From: Flavobacterium indicum GPTSA100-9 = DSM 17447
Lineage (GTDB): Bacteria > Bacteroidota > Bacteroidia > Flavobacteriales > Flavobacteriaceae
DNA length: 64,000 nucleotides
Direction of reading: 5' to 3'
Assembly: GCF_000455605.1 (NCBI RefSeq)
Contig: NC_017025.1
Location: 2,170,001 to 2,234,000, forward strand
The translations under genes were made by a program, and so were the position numbers. The notes beneath the pieces were generated by a model. That model was not told the origin of the DNA, did no database searches, and saw nothing but the letters and a program-made list of their open reading frames with translations. Positions 18,678 to 27,073 of the stretch are shown here, piece by piece (within the stretch, counting starts at the first letter, position 1; each line of letters begins with the position of its first letter).

Positions 18678-19811
18678 ATGTTCCAAAAATCAAAGATATA
18701 CAAATATATAGCGTTTAGCCTTTTTCTTTCCTTACTTTTTGGAACACTTATTTATTCCCAGCTTTCCAATAGACATAAGGCAATTGTTAAAACCTATTTT
18801 TTTCATACAACTGGAATATTAAACAGTGATTGGTTGGTTTACAATCACGCAAATATTTATGAAATGGAATCTCCAACCTTTTTGATTGATGGTATATACA
18901 AATCTATGGAAGGGCCAAAAGCCTCTAGATATATACAATTAAATCAAAAAAATGAGTTACTTTGGATAACCGGTTTTGAAATAAAAGCTTTAGATGTTGA
19001 AACTCAAGAGGAATTGTCCAATGATTTTATTTGTCATATGAATGTTGACATTAATGATGCCGTATATTATGAAAATTTTGGTTTAAAAAATAGAATTGGA
19101 AAACAATACCCGCGTTTAACTTCTTTATCCCATGGATTAGAAAAATTTGATTTCCCAAAAGGTTATGCCGTTCCTGTTCATGGCAACGATTTTTTATATG
19201 TTACTACCCAAACATTAAATCATAACATTTCAAAAATAAATAAGAAAGTAAAACACAAAGTTGCAATATCTTATGAAGATGGTGCGAAAAAAATGAAACC
19301 TTTACTAAGCAAAACCGCTTTCATACAATTACCTTTTGATGAATTTAATCCAAACAAACAACCTTTGGATCATGGGAGTGACCAATGTATTCCAGTAGAA
19401 ACTAAAAATCACACCTATACTGATGCTAGTGGACAAAAATTATCGGGGCACTGGAAAATACCACTTGGTAAAATGACCTATAAAAGTTCTATTAACGAAC
19501 ACTTAGCATTAGAAAAACCTATGCGACTACATTTTGCTGCACCCCATGTTCATCCTTTTACTACATCAATTGGTATTTATGATAAAACAGACGGTAAAAT
19601 GATCGTAACTTGTGCCGTACAGAATCATAAGAAAACCATAGGATTAGACAAAATTGAAGTTTTTAGCTCATCAATAGGAGTCTGGTTGTTTCCTAATCAT
19701 GATTATGAAATGGTTTTAACTTGCAACAATACTTCTAAAGAAGCACAAGACATGATGGGCAGTATGTTTTTATTTTTTTACGATGCTGAATTAGATGCTA
19801 AGATTAATTAG
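18678..19811 (+). CDS. secreted or anchored protein with copper monooxygenase-like ligand motifs
   Basis: A protein of 377 residues with an N-terminal hydrophobic segment (about 9-27), so exported or membrane-anchored. I do not recognise a named family with certainty. The C-terminal half contains LHFAAPHVHPF (His290, His292) and later MMGSMFLFF (Met359/360/363), preceded by a Tyr-Glu-Met-Val strand. The N-terminal half contains FICHMNVD (His120) and LNHN (His182). HxH plus a downstream Met, with isolated His in the first half, resembles the CuB and CuA sites of the peptidylglycine/dopamine beta-monooxygenase fold. This is a motif-level inference; the classical His-His pair of CuA is reduced to one His here. 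The ATG is chosen because the promoter box lies just upstream. The last 8 bases overlap the convergent hydrolase gene. Confidence 0.6.
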   Translation: MFQKSKIYKYIAFSLFLSLLFGTLIYSQLSNRHKAIVKTYFFHTTGILNSDWLVYNHANIYEMESPTFLIDGIYKSMEGPKASRYIQLNQKNELLWITGFEIKALDVETQEELSNDFICHMNVDINDAVYYENFGLKNRIGKQYPRLTSLSHGLEKFDFPKGYAVPVHGNDFLYVTTQTLNHNISKINKKVKHKVAISYEDGAKKMKPLLSKTAFIQLPFDEFNPNKQPLDHGSDQCIPVETKNHTYTDASGQKLSGHWKIPLGKMTYKSSINEHLALEKPMRLHFAAPHVHPFTTSIGIYDKTDGKMIVTCAVQNHKKTIGLDKIEVFSSSIGVWLFPNHDYEMVLTCNNTSKEAQDMMGSMFLFFYDAELDAKIN

Positions 19812-20490
19812 TTTTTTTATGTTTAAACAACCAATCATATAAAGCGTCTTGATGGAATAAACTTTCAACATTACCATGATTCCCTCCAGGAATAATGGTT
19901 AAAGTAACATCTGCCTTTTCATCACATTGTTTGATAGCATTATAAATTTTTTGCGATTCTTTCATGTGAACAATAAAATCTTTGTCTCCATGTTGAATCC
20001 AAATAGGAACTTTTGATAACCTACAAGCATCTGCCGTGTTTCCACCACCACAAATGGATACTGCTGCGGTTACTCTGTCAGGATATTTACCCACAAAATG
20101 CATGGTCCCATAACTTCCTAAACTCATTCCGCACACATACACACGTTGCGTATCTGTTTCATAGTTTTTTTGAACGTAGTCTAAAATTTCTAAAACTTTA
20201 TCTGGATTCCAAGAACCATTAGCTAATTGAGGTGCCACGACGATTGCATTAATTTTTCTTCCCTTCTCAATAGCTCGTAAAACGCCATAACGTTTCACTC
20301 GATTAATATCGGTTCCTGATAAACTTTTGCCATGTAAAAAAATTAAAATAGGTAATTTATCTTTTGTTTCATTTTTAGGCACTTGAATCCAAAAAGGATA
20401 GGAAGTTTTGCCCACAATGGTATGCAACACTTCTTCTTGTTGTTGAAATGAAAATAAAAAAAGGAGAAAAAAGGCAACTAACTTTTTCAT
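19804..20490 (-). CDS. secreted alpha/beta-hydrolase (esterase/feruloyl-esterase-like)
   Basis: A protein of 228 residues with a signal peptide (MKKLVAFFLLFLFSF) and an alpha/beta-hydrolase domain. The oxyanion loop is LIFLHGKSLSG, the nucleophile elbow GMSLGS (Ser in GxSxG), the acid GDKD and the His in GGNHGN, so the triad is complete. It resembles prolyl-oligopeptidase-like or polyhydroxybutyrate-depolymerase-like esterases that hydrolyse ester bonds outside the cell. I use the ATG at 20490; the longer frame starts at a GTG inside a terminator hairpin, which makes it unlikely. It overlaps its convergent neighbour by 8 bases. Confidence 0.85.
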   Translation of the reverse strand: MKKLVAFFLLFLFSFQQQEEVLHTIVGKTSYPFWIQVPKNETKDKLPILIFLHGKSLSGTDINRVKRYGVLRAIEKGRKINAIVVAPQLANGSWNPDKVLEILDYVQKNYETDTQRVYVCGMSLGSYGTMHFVGKYPDRVTAAVSICGGGNTADACRLSKVPIWIQHGDKDFIVHMKESQKIYNAIKQCDEKADVTLTIIPGGNHGNVESLFHQDALYDWLFKHKKTN

Positions 20491-20499
20491 ATAAATGCT

Positions 20500-20524
20500 A
20501 AAAAAAGTGCTCAAAAGCACTTTT
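20500..20524 (-). terminator. Rho-independent terminator of the folding-factor/MoxR operon
   Basis: Perfect arms AAAAGTGCT and AGCACTTTT with a four-base loop and a T-run on the minus strand, directly after the MoxR gene. Confidence 0.85.
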
Positions 20525-20529
20525 ATATT

Positions 20530-21483
20530 TTAAAATAATTTTTGAATAATATCTTCTTCTGTAATTCCTTCAGCATCTGCTTTATAATTTTTCACAATTC
20601 TATGTCGCAAAATTCCGAAAGCTACTGCTTGAACATCTTCAATATCAGGAGAAAATTTACCGTTAATTGCAGCATGTGTCTTTGCAGCTAAAATTAAACT
20701 TTGTGAAGCACGAGGACCTGCACCCCAATCTAAATAATTTTTAACAAAATCTGTTGCCAATGGGTTATTAGGTCTTGTTTTTGAAACCAAAGAAACAGCA
20801 TATTCAATTACATTATCAGTTACAGGTATTTTTCTTATCAAATTTTGATAATCAATTATTTCTTCAGCAGAAAATAATGCATTTACAGTAATCGTACTAT
20901 TTGATGTAGTGGCTTTAACAACTTGCACTTCTTCTTCAAAAGATGGATAATCTAATTTAATTGCAAACATAAAGCGGTCTAATTGCGCTTCGGGTAGTGG
21001 ATAAGTCCCTTCTTGTTCAATAGGATTTTGAGTTGCTAATACAAAAAAAGGTAAATCTAATTTATAATGATGCCCCGCAACTGTAACCGATTTCTCTTGC
21101 ATGGCTTCTAACAAAGCTGCTTGCGTTTTAGGCGGTGTACGATTTATTTCATCAGCTAGGATAATATTTGAAAAAATAGGTCCTTTGATAAATTTAAAAT
21201 TTCTAGTTTCATCTAAAATTTCACTTCCTAAAATATCAGACGGCATTAAATCTGGAGTAAACTGAATTCGTTTAAAATTTAACCCAAGAGCTTGCGAAAT
21301 TGTATTAACCATAAGTGTTTTTGCTAATCCAGGAACTCCAACTAACAAAGCATGACCACCCGAAAAGACACTTAATACTATTTGATTAATTACTTCATCT
21401 TGCCCTACAATAATTTTTGCAATTTCTTGCTTTAATTCTTTTTGTTTTTGGACTAATTTTTCTATAGCTGCTACATCAGACAT
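20530..21483 (-). CDS. MoxR-family AAA+ ATPase
   Basis: A cytoplasmic AAA+ ATPase of 317 residues, a chaperone-like family that often assembles or activates complexes with von Willebrand A-domain partners. Walker A GVPGLAKT is at residues 49-56, Walker B IILADEINRTPPKTQAALLEAMQ is near 110, and sensor 1 is in FVLATQNPIEQEGTYPLPEAQLDRF. It starts 21 bases after the SurA-like stop and is the last gene of the operon. The usual DUF58 and BatA/BatB partners are not in this window, so its client is unclear. Co-transcription with folding factors suggests an envelope role (inference). Confidence 0.92.
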   Translation of the reverse strand: MSDVAAIEKLVQKQKELKQEIAKIIVGQDEVINQIVLSVFSGGHALLVGVPGLAKTLMVNTISQALGLNFKRIQFTPDLMPSDILGSEILDETRNFKFIKGPIFSNIILADEINRTPPKTQAALLEAMQEKSVTVAGHHYKLDLPFFVLATQNPIEQEGTYPLPEAQLDRFMFAIKLDYPSFEEEVQVVKATTSNSTITVNALFSAEEIIDYQNLIRKIPVTDNVIEYAVSLVSKTRPNNPLATDFVKNYLDWGAGPRASQSLILAAKTHAAINGKFSPDIEDVQAVAFGILRHRIVKNYKADAEGITEEDIIQKLF

Positions 21484-21504
21484 AAATACAAAATTTTATA
21501 GAAA

Positions 21505-22869
21505 TTATTTTTTTAACCAATTATTAGTAAAAGTACAATTTTTATACTCACCATTGATTTTAACATAGTTCTTTTCGATATTTTCCGTCATCCATTTAGC
21601 AACCTGTTTAAATTGTTTATCCGTTAATGCTAATTCTTTAATTTTTAAATAATCTGAAGAAAAATCTGCTTTATGTTCTTCCGTTTTTTTGTTAATTTTT
21701 AAAATCTTAAAGAATTTAGAACCTTGTGGTGTTTGATCAACCAAAACTTGAGACACATCACCTTGGTTTAATCCATTCACTTGATTATACAACGAAGGAT
21801 CTAATTTAGACACTTCAAATTTAGGTTCAGAAGTTCGAGGATTTAACAATACTCCGCCATTATTTTTTGTGTCTTTATCATCTGATGATGTTTTTGCTGC
21901 TTCTTCAAAAGTAATTTCACCTCTTTCGATTTTAGCTTTAATATCTTCAATTTTAGCAGAGGCGTCTTTAACTGCTTGAGTAGTTACTTTTGGAGAAATT
22001 AAGATATGACGCAATTCTACATCTTGACCAATGATTTTATCTACTTGAATGATATGAAAACCAAATTCTGTTTCAAATGGTTCAGATATTTCACCTTCAT
22101 TTAATCGGAAGGCAACTTCTTTAAATTCTTTAACAAATTGTGTTTTTTTATTAATTTTATAATATCCTCCATTAGAACTTGAACCTGGATCTTCTGAATA
22201 AATTACAGCTTTACTTGTAAAACTAGAAGTCCCATCTAAAATATCTTTTTTAATACTTTTTAATTTATCAATTACAATTTGCTTATCTTCCTTTGTAATA
22301 ACAGGTTGTATCGTAATTTGAGCAATTTCTATTTCAGCACCAATTGTTGGGATTTCATCTTTTGGAATTCCATTATAAAATTGTTTTACTTCTTCTGGCG
22401 TAATAGTTACATCATCAACTATTTTTCTTTTCATTTGAGAGGACAACTTATTCATTTTTACAATTTCAGAGAAATAACTTCTAAAATCTTGCTCATCTTT
22501 TTTCTTGTAATAATCGTATACTTTTTGTTTTGAGCCAATTTGTTCCACCATTGAATTTAATTGCTGATCAATAAACTGATTCACTTCTTCATCAGTTACA
22601 ACAATACTATCTTGAATAGCTTGATGTGCAAATAATTTTTCTTCTAATTGATTACCTAATAATTCACAACGAGTTATATTTTTTGTATCAATTCCTTGTG
22701 CTTGCAATTCCATATACATTAAATCAATATCTGAATCTAACACGATAAAATCACCAACTACAGCTGCTACTCCATCTACTTTTTGCTTATTTTGAGCTGT
22801 AGTCATTATAGTTCCTAAAACGAACACTACAACACTTAAAATAGTCTTATTTAAAAATCTCGAAATCAT
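21505..22869 (-). CDS. SurA-like periplasmic peptidyl-prolyl isomerase
   Basis: An outer-membrane-protein chaperone of the SurA type: signal peptide (about residues 1-26), N-terminal helical chaperone domain (VDGVAAVVGDFIVLDSDID is the SurA-like opening), then two parvulin (PPIC) domains, at about 170-280 and 285-390. The parvulin signatures are GGYYKINKKTQF with FGFHIIQV and RHILISPK. Length 454 residues from the ATG at 22869; another ATG at 22887 adds six residues. Either start overlaps the end of the upstream lipoprotein gene, implying translational coupling. Third gene of a four-gene operon. Confidence 0.88.
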   Translation of the reverse strand: MISRFLNKTILSVVVFVLGTIMTTAQNKQKVDGVAAVVGDFIVLDSDIDLMYMELQAQGIDTKNITRCELLGNQLEEKLFAHQAIQDSIVVTDEEVNQFIDQQLNSMVEQIGSKQKVYDYYKKKDEQDFRSYFSEIVKMNKLSSQMKRKIVDDVTITPEEVKQFYNGIPKDEIPTIGAEIEIAQITIQPVITKEDKQIVIDKLKSIKKDILDGTSSFTSKAVIYSEDPGSSSNGGYYKINKKTQFVKEFKEVAFRLNEGEISEPFETEFGFHIIQVDKIIGQDVELRHILISPKVTTQAVKDASAKIEDIKAKIERGEITFEEAAKTSSDDKDTKNNGGVLLNPRTSEPKFEVSKLDPSLYNQVNGLNQGDVSQVLVDQTPQGSKFFKILKINKKTEEHKADFSSDYLKIKELALTDKQFKQVAKWMTENIEKNYVKINGEYKNCTFTNNWLKK

Positions 22870-23698
22870 TGTCTTTAATGGCGTCATTTGTTATTTCTGT
22901 TTGAATTTTATTTATTAAATCTGTTTTTCTATTATTTAATATTATTTGTTTTATAGTAGGCTGAATGTATTGTAGTGGAGCAACATTATTTTTTTCTACT
23001 ACATCTTTTACTTTAACCATCCATACTAAATTTGAATCTGTGTATTGATAGGCTATTCCTGCCGATACAAATTTATCTTTATTTTCTTGATTGATAAAAG
23101 GTAATTTTTCATATACTTGATTTATATCAACCCAAATACTATCATTGAAAGCATAATTTTTAAACTGAATGGCCAATTTTTGTAAATCTAACTTGTCTTT
23201 TTTTGAAAAGTTTAAAAACTTACTGTTTATTGTTGCAAATTTTACATTCCCTTTTATTAAATTAATGTATCTAAGTTTAACTAAGGGTTCAGTTGTTTTA
23301 AAATTATTTTTATGCTCATTATAGTATTTTTCAATTTCTTCATTTGAAATGACCGTATCAATTTTTGTCATTACTAGTTCTTCCAAATAAGACTTGGTAT
23401 ACAAATCATTTTTATACTGACTAATTAATTCATCCAATTCTTGTTGTTTTGATTTACTGATGTTTTTCTCTGCTTTATTCATCAATAATTGTTGTATAGC
23501 CCATCTAGTAATAAAATCTTTTACTATAGCAATACTGTCTTTTTTTGAAGAACCGGGAGGAACTAAATTTTCTAAATCAGAACGATATAAATAGTTATCA
23601 TTTACCCTAGCTATTGCTTCAGAATTATTTTTTTGTGATGACTTAGAACAGGCAACCAAAAAAACAATCATAAATAAATAGCTCTTCAACAATTTCAT
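22847..23698 (-). CDS. prolyl isomerase/SurA-N-like lipoprotein
   Basis: A lipoprotein of 283 residues: the signal ends in VFLVAC, Cys at residue 17, so it is membrane-anchored in the periplasm. Its opening IARVNDNYLYRSDLENL and the helical stretch up to about residue 130 (ISNEEIEKYYNEHKNNF) are like the N-terminal chaperone region of SurA/PpiD, while the middle part lacks clear parvulin signatures. It may be a degenerate or chaperone-only member. Start and upstream stop overlap as TAATG, and its 3' end overlaps the next gene, so the operon is tightly coupled. Confidence 0.75.
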   Translation of the reverse strand: MKLLKSYLFMIVFLVACSKSSQKNNSEAIARVNDNYLYRSDLENLVPPGSSKKDSIAIVKDFITRWAIQQLLMNKAEKNISKSKQQELDELISQYKNDLYTKSYLEELVMTKIDTVISNEEIEKYYNEHKNNFKTTEPLVKLRYINLIKGNVKFATINSKFLNFSKKDKLDLQKLAIQFKNYAFNDSIWVDINQVYEKLPFINQENKDKFVSAGIAYQYTDSNLVWMVKVKDVVEKNNVAPLQYIQPTIKQIILNNRKTDLINKIQTEITNDAIKDNDFEIFK

Positions 23699-25668
23699 TA
23701 TTTAATTAATTGTGCTTTTATTTTTTCAAAAACTTCTTGATTTACTTTGTAGGTAAACTCTTTTTTCAAATTATCAACCCATGTTGCTTCCAAATATTGT
23801 TGATAATCATTAATTAATTTACTCTTACATTCATCAATTGTTTTAACCTCTGGTTGCTTAATTTTATTTATCCTAACCAAGAAATTATAACTTCCATCTT
23901 TTGTAACTGGATTAATACCTTGTTGTAGATTTGACATTTTCTTTAAAACATCATAATCTTCTTCGTATAAACCAGATTTAACCATTACAACTATTTTGCC
24001 CTCTTTATTTAATTTTTCTTTAATATAATCTAAAGATTTACCCTTTTCTAGATATTTTTTGGCAGCTTCAATTACTTTATCATCTGTAGAAGATAGAATA
24101 TCAACATCATATCTTTTTTTCCATTTATAATTATCCATATGAACATTATAAAAATCTTTTAATCCAATTGTATCTGATTTTGATTTATTCCAAATTTCTT
24201 TTTCCATTAAATCAAACAACAATAAACCATCTCTGTACTCATCCATAATATGTTTAAATTCAGGAAACTCATTTTCTAAATTTTCATTATAATAAGTAAT
24301 CAATTGTTCATTTTTCCAATTTTCAAAAAGTTCTGCTACTAATTTTTTGATCGGTTTAGTAGTCAATTTATTTTTTTGTTGAGAATTTATATAATTAACA
24401 AAACTTGGTGTTGGTAATTTCTTTGTTTTATCAATAATTGCTATATCTCCTTTAATATTCTCTTTTTCCGCTGGAATTTCCCAAGTTTGACTGTAAATGT
24501 TATCGTTAACAATTTTTTCTACATTTTTATATTCTTTTGCTAATGTTTCAAACGAATATTTTGCTTTCAATTTTTGAGCTAATGAAGTTGTGATAATCAT
24601 TGATCGCTCATCTCTTTTGATTTTGTTCTCAAGTTCATTTTTCATTTGCTCAATTGATTGAATAGGATGTTTTTCAATTAATTTTACAATATGCCAACCA
24701 AATTGTGTTTCAAAAGGTTTAGAAATCTCACCTTTTTCTTTTAAACCAAAAGCAACTGTTTCAAACTCTTCAGAACTTAATTGTCCTGAACCAAAACGTT
24801 GTAATTGTCCGCCTTTTGCAGCTGAAGATTTGTCATCCGAAAACTGTCCAGCTAGAGCTTCAAAATTTTCTCCTTGTTGAATTTTTGCATAGATTTCATC
24901 TATAGTTTGTTTAACTTTTGAAATGGCTTCGGGTGTATTTTCCTCAGGCTTCATTAACATTATGTGTGCAACGGTAATTTCACCTCTGTTATCCCTTTTA
25001 TCAGTAACTTTAATTAAATGATAGCCAAAACGGGTACGAACTGGATTTGAAATTTTTCCAACTGGTGTTTTATAAGCAGCCGATTCAAAAGGGTACACCA
25101 TTCTAAAAACAGTAAAATAACCTAAATCGCCTTTGTTTTCTCTAACTGATGGGTCTTGAGACTCTTTTTGGGCAACTTCTTCAAATGCTTCTCCTTTTTC
25201 AATTCTTTTTTTAATTTCTAAGGCTCTGTTGTAAAAAGCTAAGGTATCTGCACCTTTAACACTTTCATCAACAGATATAAGTATATGAGACGCTCTTATT
25301 TCTTTTAAATTTCTAGAATACGCTTCTTCAATTAATTGAGAAGTTACTTTAGAATCATTCATATAATTTTTTGACAATTGATTTCTGTACGAAGACAATT
25401 CATTTTGATATTTAGAGTTTAAATGTAAACCTAATTTGTAAGCTTTGTTTACTTTTAATTTATAACCAAGGAACAATTCTAAATATTGATTCAAATCTTT
25501 TTGAGAATCATCTTTAACTAAATCTAAATTCTTTTTGTAAATTCTGATAAATTCATCGGAATAGTAGGGTTTATCTTCAATAGTAAATAGTACTTCTTTA
25601 GAATTTTGAGCAAAAATTTGAGAAGAAGCTAAAAACAATAATCCAATAAAAAATAATTTAATTCTCAT
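23698..25668 (-). CDS. PpiD/SurA-like peptidyl-prolyl isomerase with tandem parvulin domains
   Basis: An exported folding factor of 656 residues. The signal peptide ends near residue 20 (SSQIFAQ). A helical N-terminal region is followed by two parvulin domains: RASHILISVDE to FGYHLIKVTD (about 125-230) and VAHIMLMKPEE to FGWHIVKLIE (about 232-335). The remaining 320 residues are Lys/Glu-rich and probably helical chaperone modules. It is the first gene of the operon, with a -7 box about 30 bases upstream. SurA versus PpiD cannot be separated by motif; the cleavable signal peptide favours a soluble periplasmic form. Confidence 0.88.
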   Translation of the reverse strand: MRIKLFFIGLLFLASSQIFAQNSKEVLFTIEDKPYYSDEFIRIYKKNLDLVKDDSQKDLNQYLELFLGYKLKVNKAYKLGLHLNSKYQNELSSYRNQLSKNYMNDSKVTSQLIEEAYSRNLKEIRASHILISVDESVKGADTLAFYNRALEIKKRIEKGEAFEEVAQKESQDPSVRENKGDLGYFTVFRMVYPFESAAYKTPVGKISNPVRTRFGYHLIKVTDKRDNRGEITVAHIMLMKPEENTPEAISKVKQTIDEIYAKIQQGENFEALAGQFSDDKSSAAKGGQLQRFGSGQLSSEEFETVAFGLKEKGEISKPFETQFGWHIVKLIEKHPIQSIEQMKNELENKIKRDERSMIITTSLAQKLKAKYSFETLAKEYKNVEKIVNDNIYSQTWEIPAEKENIKGDIAIIDKTKKLPTPSFVNYINSQQKNKLTTKPIKKLVAELFENWKNEQLITYYNENLENEFPEFKHIMDEYRDGLLLFDLMEKEIWNKSKSDTIGLKDFYNVHMDNYKWKKRYDVDILSSTDDKVIEAAKKYLEKGKSLDYIKEKLNKEGKIVVMVKSGLYEEDYDVLKKMSNLQQGINPVTKDGSYNFLVRINKIKQPEVKTIDECKSKLINDYQQYLEATWVDNLKKEFTYKVNQEVFEKIKAQLIK

Positions 25669-25698
25669 TTTAATTTATATGATTAATTAAGTAACAAG

Positions 25699-25706
25699 CA
25701 AAAATA
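25699..25706 (-). promoter_or_regulatory. -7 promoter element of the folding-factor/MoxR operon
   Basis: Minus strand TATTTTTG fits TAnnTTTG, 30 bases before the first gene. The rest of the gap to 25901 is AT-rich with no other signal that I can see. Confidence 0.4.
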
Positions 25707-25901
25707 TAAAATGATTGTAATTAAACAACTATATCTATACATATTAACTTAAATTTAGAATTTAATTTTAATTTTTTAATTCGTTTAAAAATAAATTTCA
25801 CAACATTTTTTGATTTTTTTTAAAAATGACTTCGCTAATTGATATTTTTTTTTTAAAATTGCATTCTAAATAAAGTAACCCCAACTTCTAAACATATAAA
25901 C

Positions 25902-26105
25902 ATGAAGAATAATTTACTTAAATTATACCTAAGTGTATTTTTAACATTCATTAGTTTTTTAGCAAGTGCTCAGCCAGTTGATCCTCCTGCTGATCCAGAT
26001 CCACCAGCGGCACCAATTGATACTAACCTTGTAATTTTAGCAATTGCAGGAATTGTGTTTGCTTATTACATTTTAAAAAGTAAAAAATTATATTTTATAA
26101 AATAA
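25902..26105 (+). CDS. small PID-CTERM-like surface/sorting-domain protein
   Basis: A protein of 67 residues: signal peptide (cleavage near ASAQ, residue 24), a short Pro/Asp-rich segment (PADPDPPAAPID), one transmembrane helix (about 42-60) and a basic tail (KSKKLYFIK). This tripartite end with a Pro-Ile-Asp motif before the helix fits the PID-CTERM sorting signal I know from Flavobacteriaceae, thought by analogy to PEP-CTERM to be processed by an exosortase-like enzyme. Here the sorting signal is practically the whole protein. No exosortase gene is in the window. A perfect terminator hairpin starts inside the stop codon. Confidence 0.65.
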   Translation: MKNNLLKLYLSVFLTFISFLASAQPVDPPADPDPPAAPIDTNLVILAIAGIVFAYYILKSKKLYFIK

Positions 26106-26131
26106 ATAAAGCCCTTTGAAGGGCTTTATTT
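26104..26131. terminator. bidirectional terminator between the PID-CTERM gene and folD
   Basis: Perfect 13-base arms AAATAAAGCCCTT and AAGGGCTTTATTT with a two-base centre; it overlaps the stop codons of both convergent genes. Confidence 0.8.
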
Positions 26132-27008
26132 ATTTTATTCCATTTTCTCTAGCTAATAGTGTATTTTTCAAAAGCATTGCTATAGTCATTGGACCAACAC
26201 CTCCTGGTACTGGAGTTATGTATGAAGCTTTCTTTGAAACATTTTCAAAATCTACATCTCCAACAATTTTGTATCCTTTTTCGGTTGTAGGATCTTCAAC
26301 TCGAGTAATTCCTACGTCAATTATAACCGCATCATCTTTAATCATTTCTGCTTTTAAGAAATTAGGAACTCCTAAAGCCGAAATAACAATATCAGCTTGG
26401 GAAGTAATTTGATTTAGATTTTTGGTATGACTGTGCGTCAACGTAACTGTTGAATTCCCCGGAAACCCTTTTCTCCCCATTAATATACTCATTGGTCTGC
26501 CTACAATATGGCTTCTTCCAATCACTACAGTATGTTTCCCTTGAGTTTGAACATTATACCTTTCCAATAATTCTAAAATTCCGAAAGGAGTTGCTGGGAT
26601 GAATGTACTCATATCTAAGGCCATTTTTCCAAAGTTTTCAGGATGGAATCCATCCACATCTTTAGAAGGATCAATAGCCATTAAAACTTCTTGCGTATCT
26701 ATTTGTGGAGGTAAAGGTAATTGAACGATAAATCCATCAATATTTGTATCCTGATTTAATTCTTCAATCTTTTTTAATAACTCTTTTTCAGAAGTTGTAC
26801 TTGGCATTTTGATTAAGGTAGATTCAAAACCCACTCGTTCACAAGCTTTTACTTTACTTCCAACATAAGTTAAACTTGCACCATCATTACCTACAATAAT
26901 TGCTGCTAAATGAGGGACTTTTTCTCCTTTATCTCTCATTTTTTGAACTTCAGCCGCAATTTCATTCTTAATGTCTTCAGATACTTTTTTACCGTCTAGT
27001 AGTTGCAT
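26130..27008 (-). CDS. folD: methylenetetrahydrofolate dehydrogenase/methenyltetrahydrofolate cyclohydrolase
   Basis: FolD interconverts 5,10-methylene-, methenyl- and 10-formyl-tetrahydrofolate in one-carbon metabolism. Family motifs are clear: TYVGSKVKACERVGF with the catalytic Lys, GFIVQLPLPPQ, VDGFHPENFGKMAL, the nucleotide-binding VIGRSHIVGRPMSILM and the C-terminal TPVPGGVGPMTIAMLL. The 292-residue length is normal. It follows ffh on the same strand but a terminator hairpin separates them. Confidence 0.96.
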   Translation of the reverse strand: MQLLDGKKVSEDIKNEIAAEVQKMRDKGEKVPHLAAIIVGNDGASLTYVGSKVKACERVGFESTLIKMPSTTSEKELLKKIEELNQDTNIDGFIVQLPLPPQIDTQEVLMAIDPSKDVDGFHPENFGKMALDMSTFIPATPFGILELLERYNVQTQGKHTVVIGRSHIVGRPMSILMGRKGFPGNSTVTLTHSHTKNLNQITSQADIVISALGVPNFLKAEMIKDDAVIIDVGITRVEDPTTEKGYKIVGDVDFENVSKKASYITPVPGGVGPMTIAMLLKNTLLARENGIK

Positions 27009-27039
27009 TTGTTAAATATTTAGTTGTGTATTATTCAAT

Positions 27040-27067
27040 AAAAAAAGACGCAATTGGTCGCGTCTTT
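27040..27067 (-). terminator. Rho-independent terminator of ffh
   Basis: Arms AAAGACGC and GCGTCTTT with an eight-base loop and a T-run on the minus strand. Confidence 0.75.
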
Positions 27068-27073
27068 ATATTT

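Noticed and set aside
26116..26412. 98-residue plus-strand open frame inside folD
   Set aside because: Antisense shadow of conserved folD C-terminal motifs.
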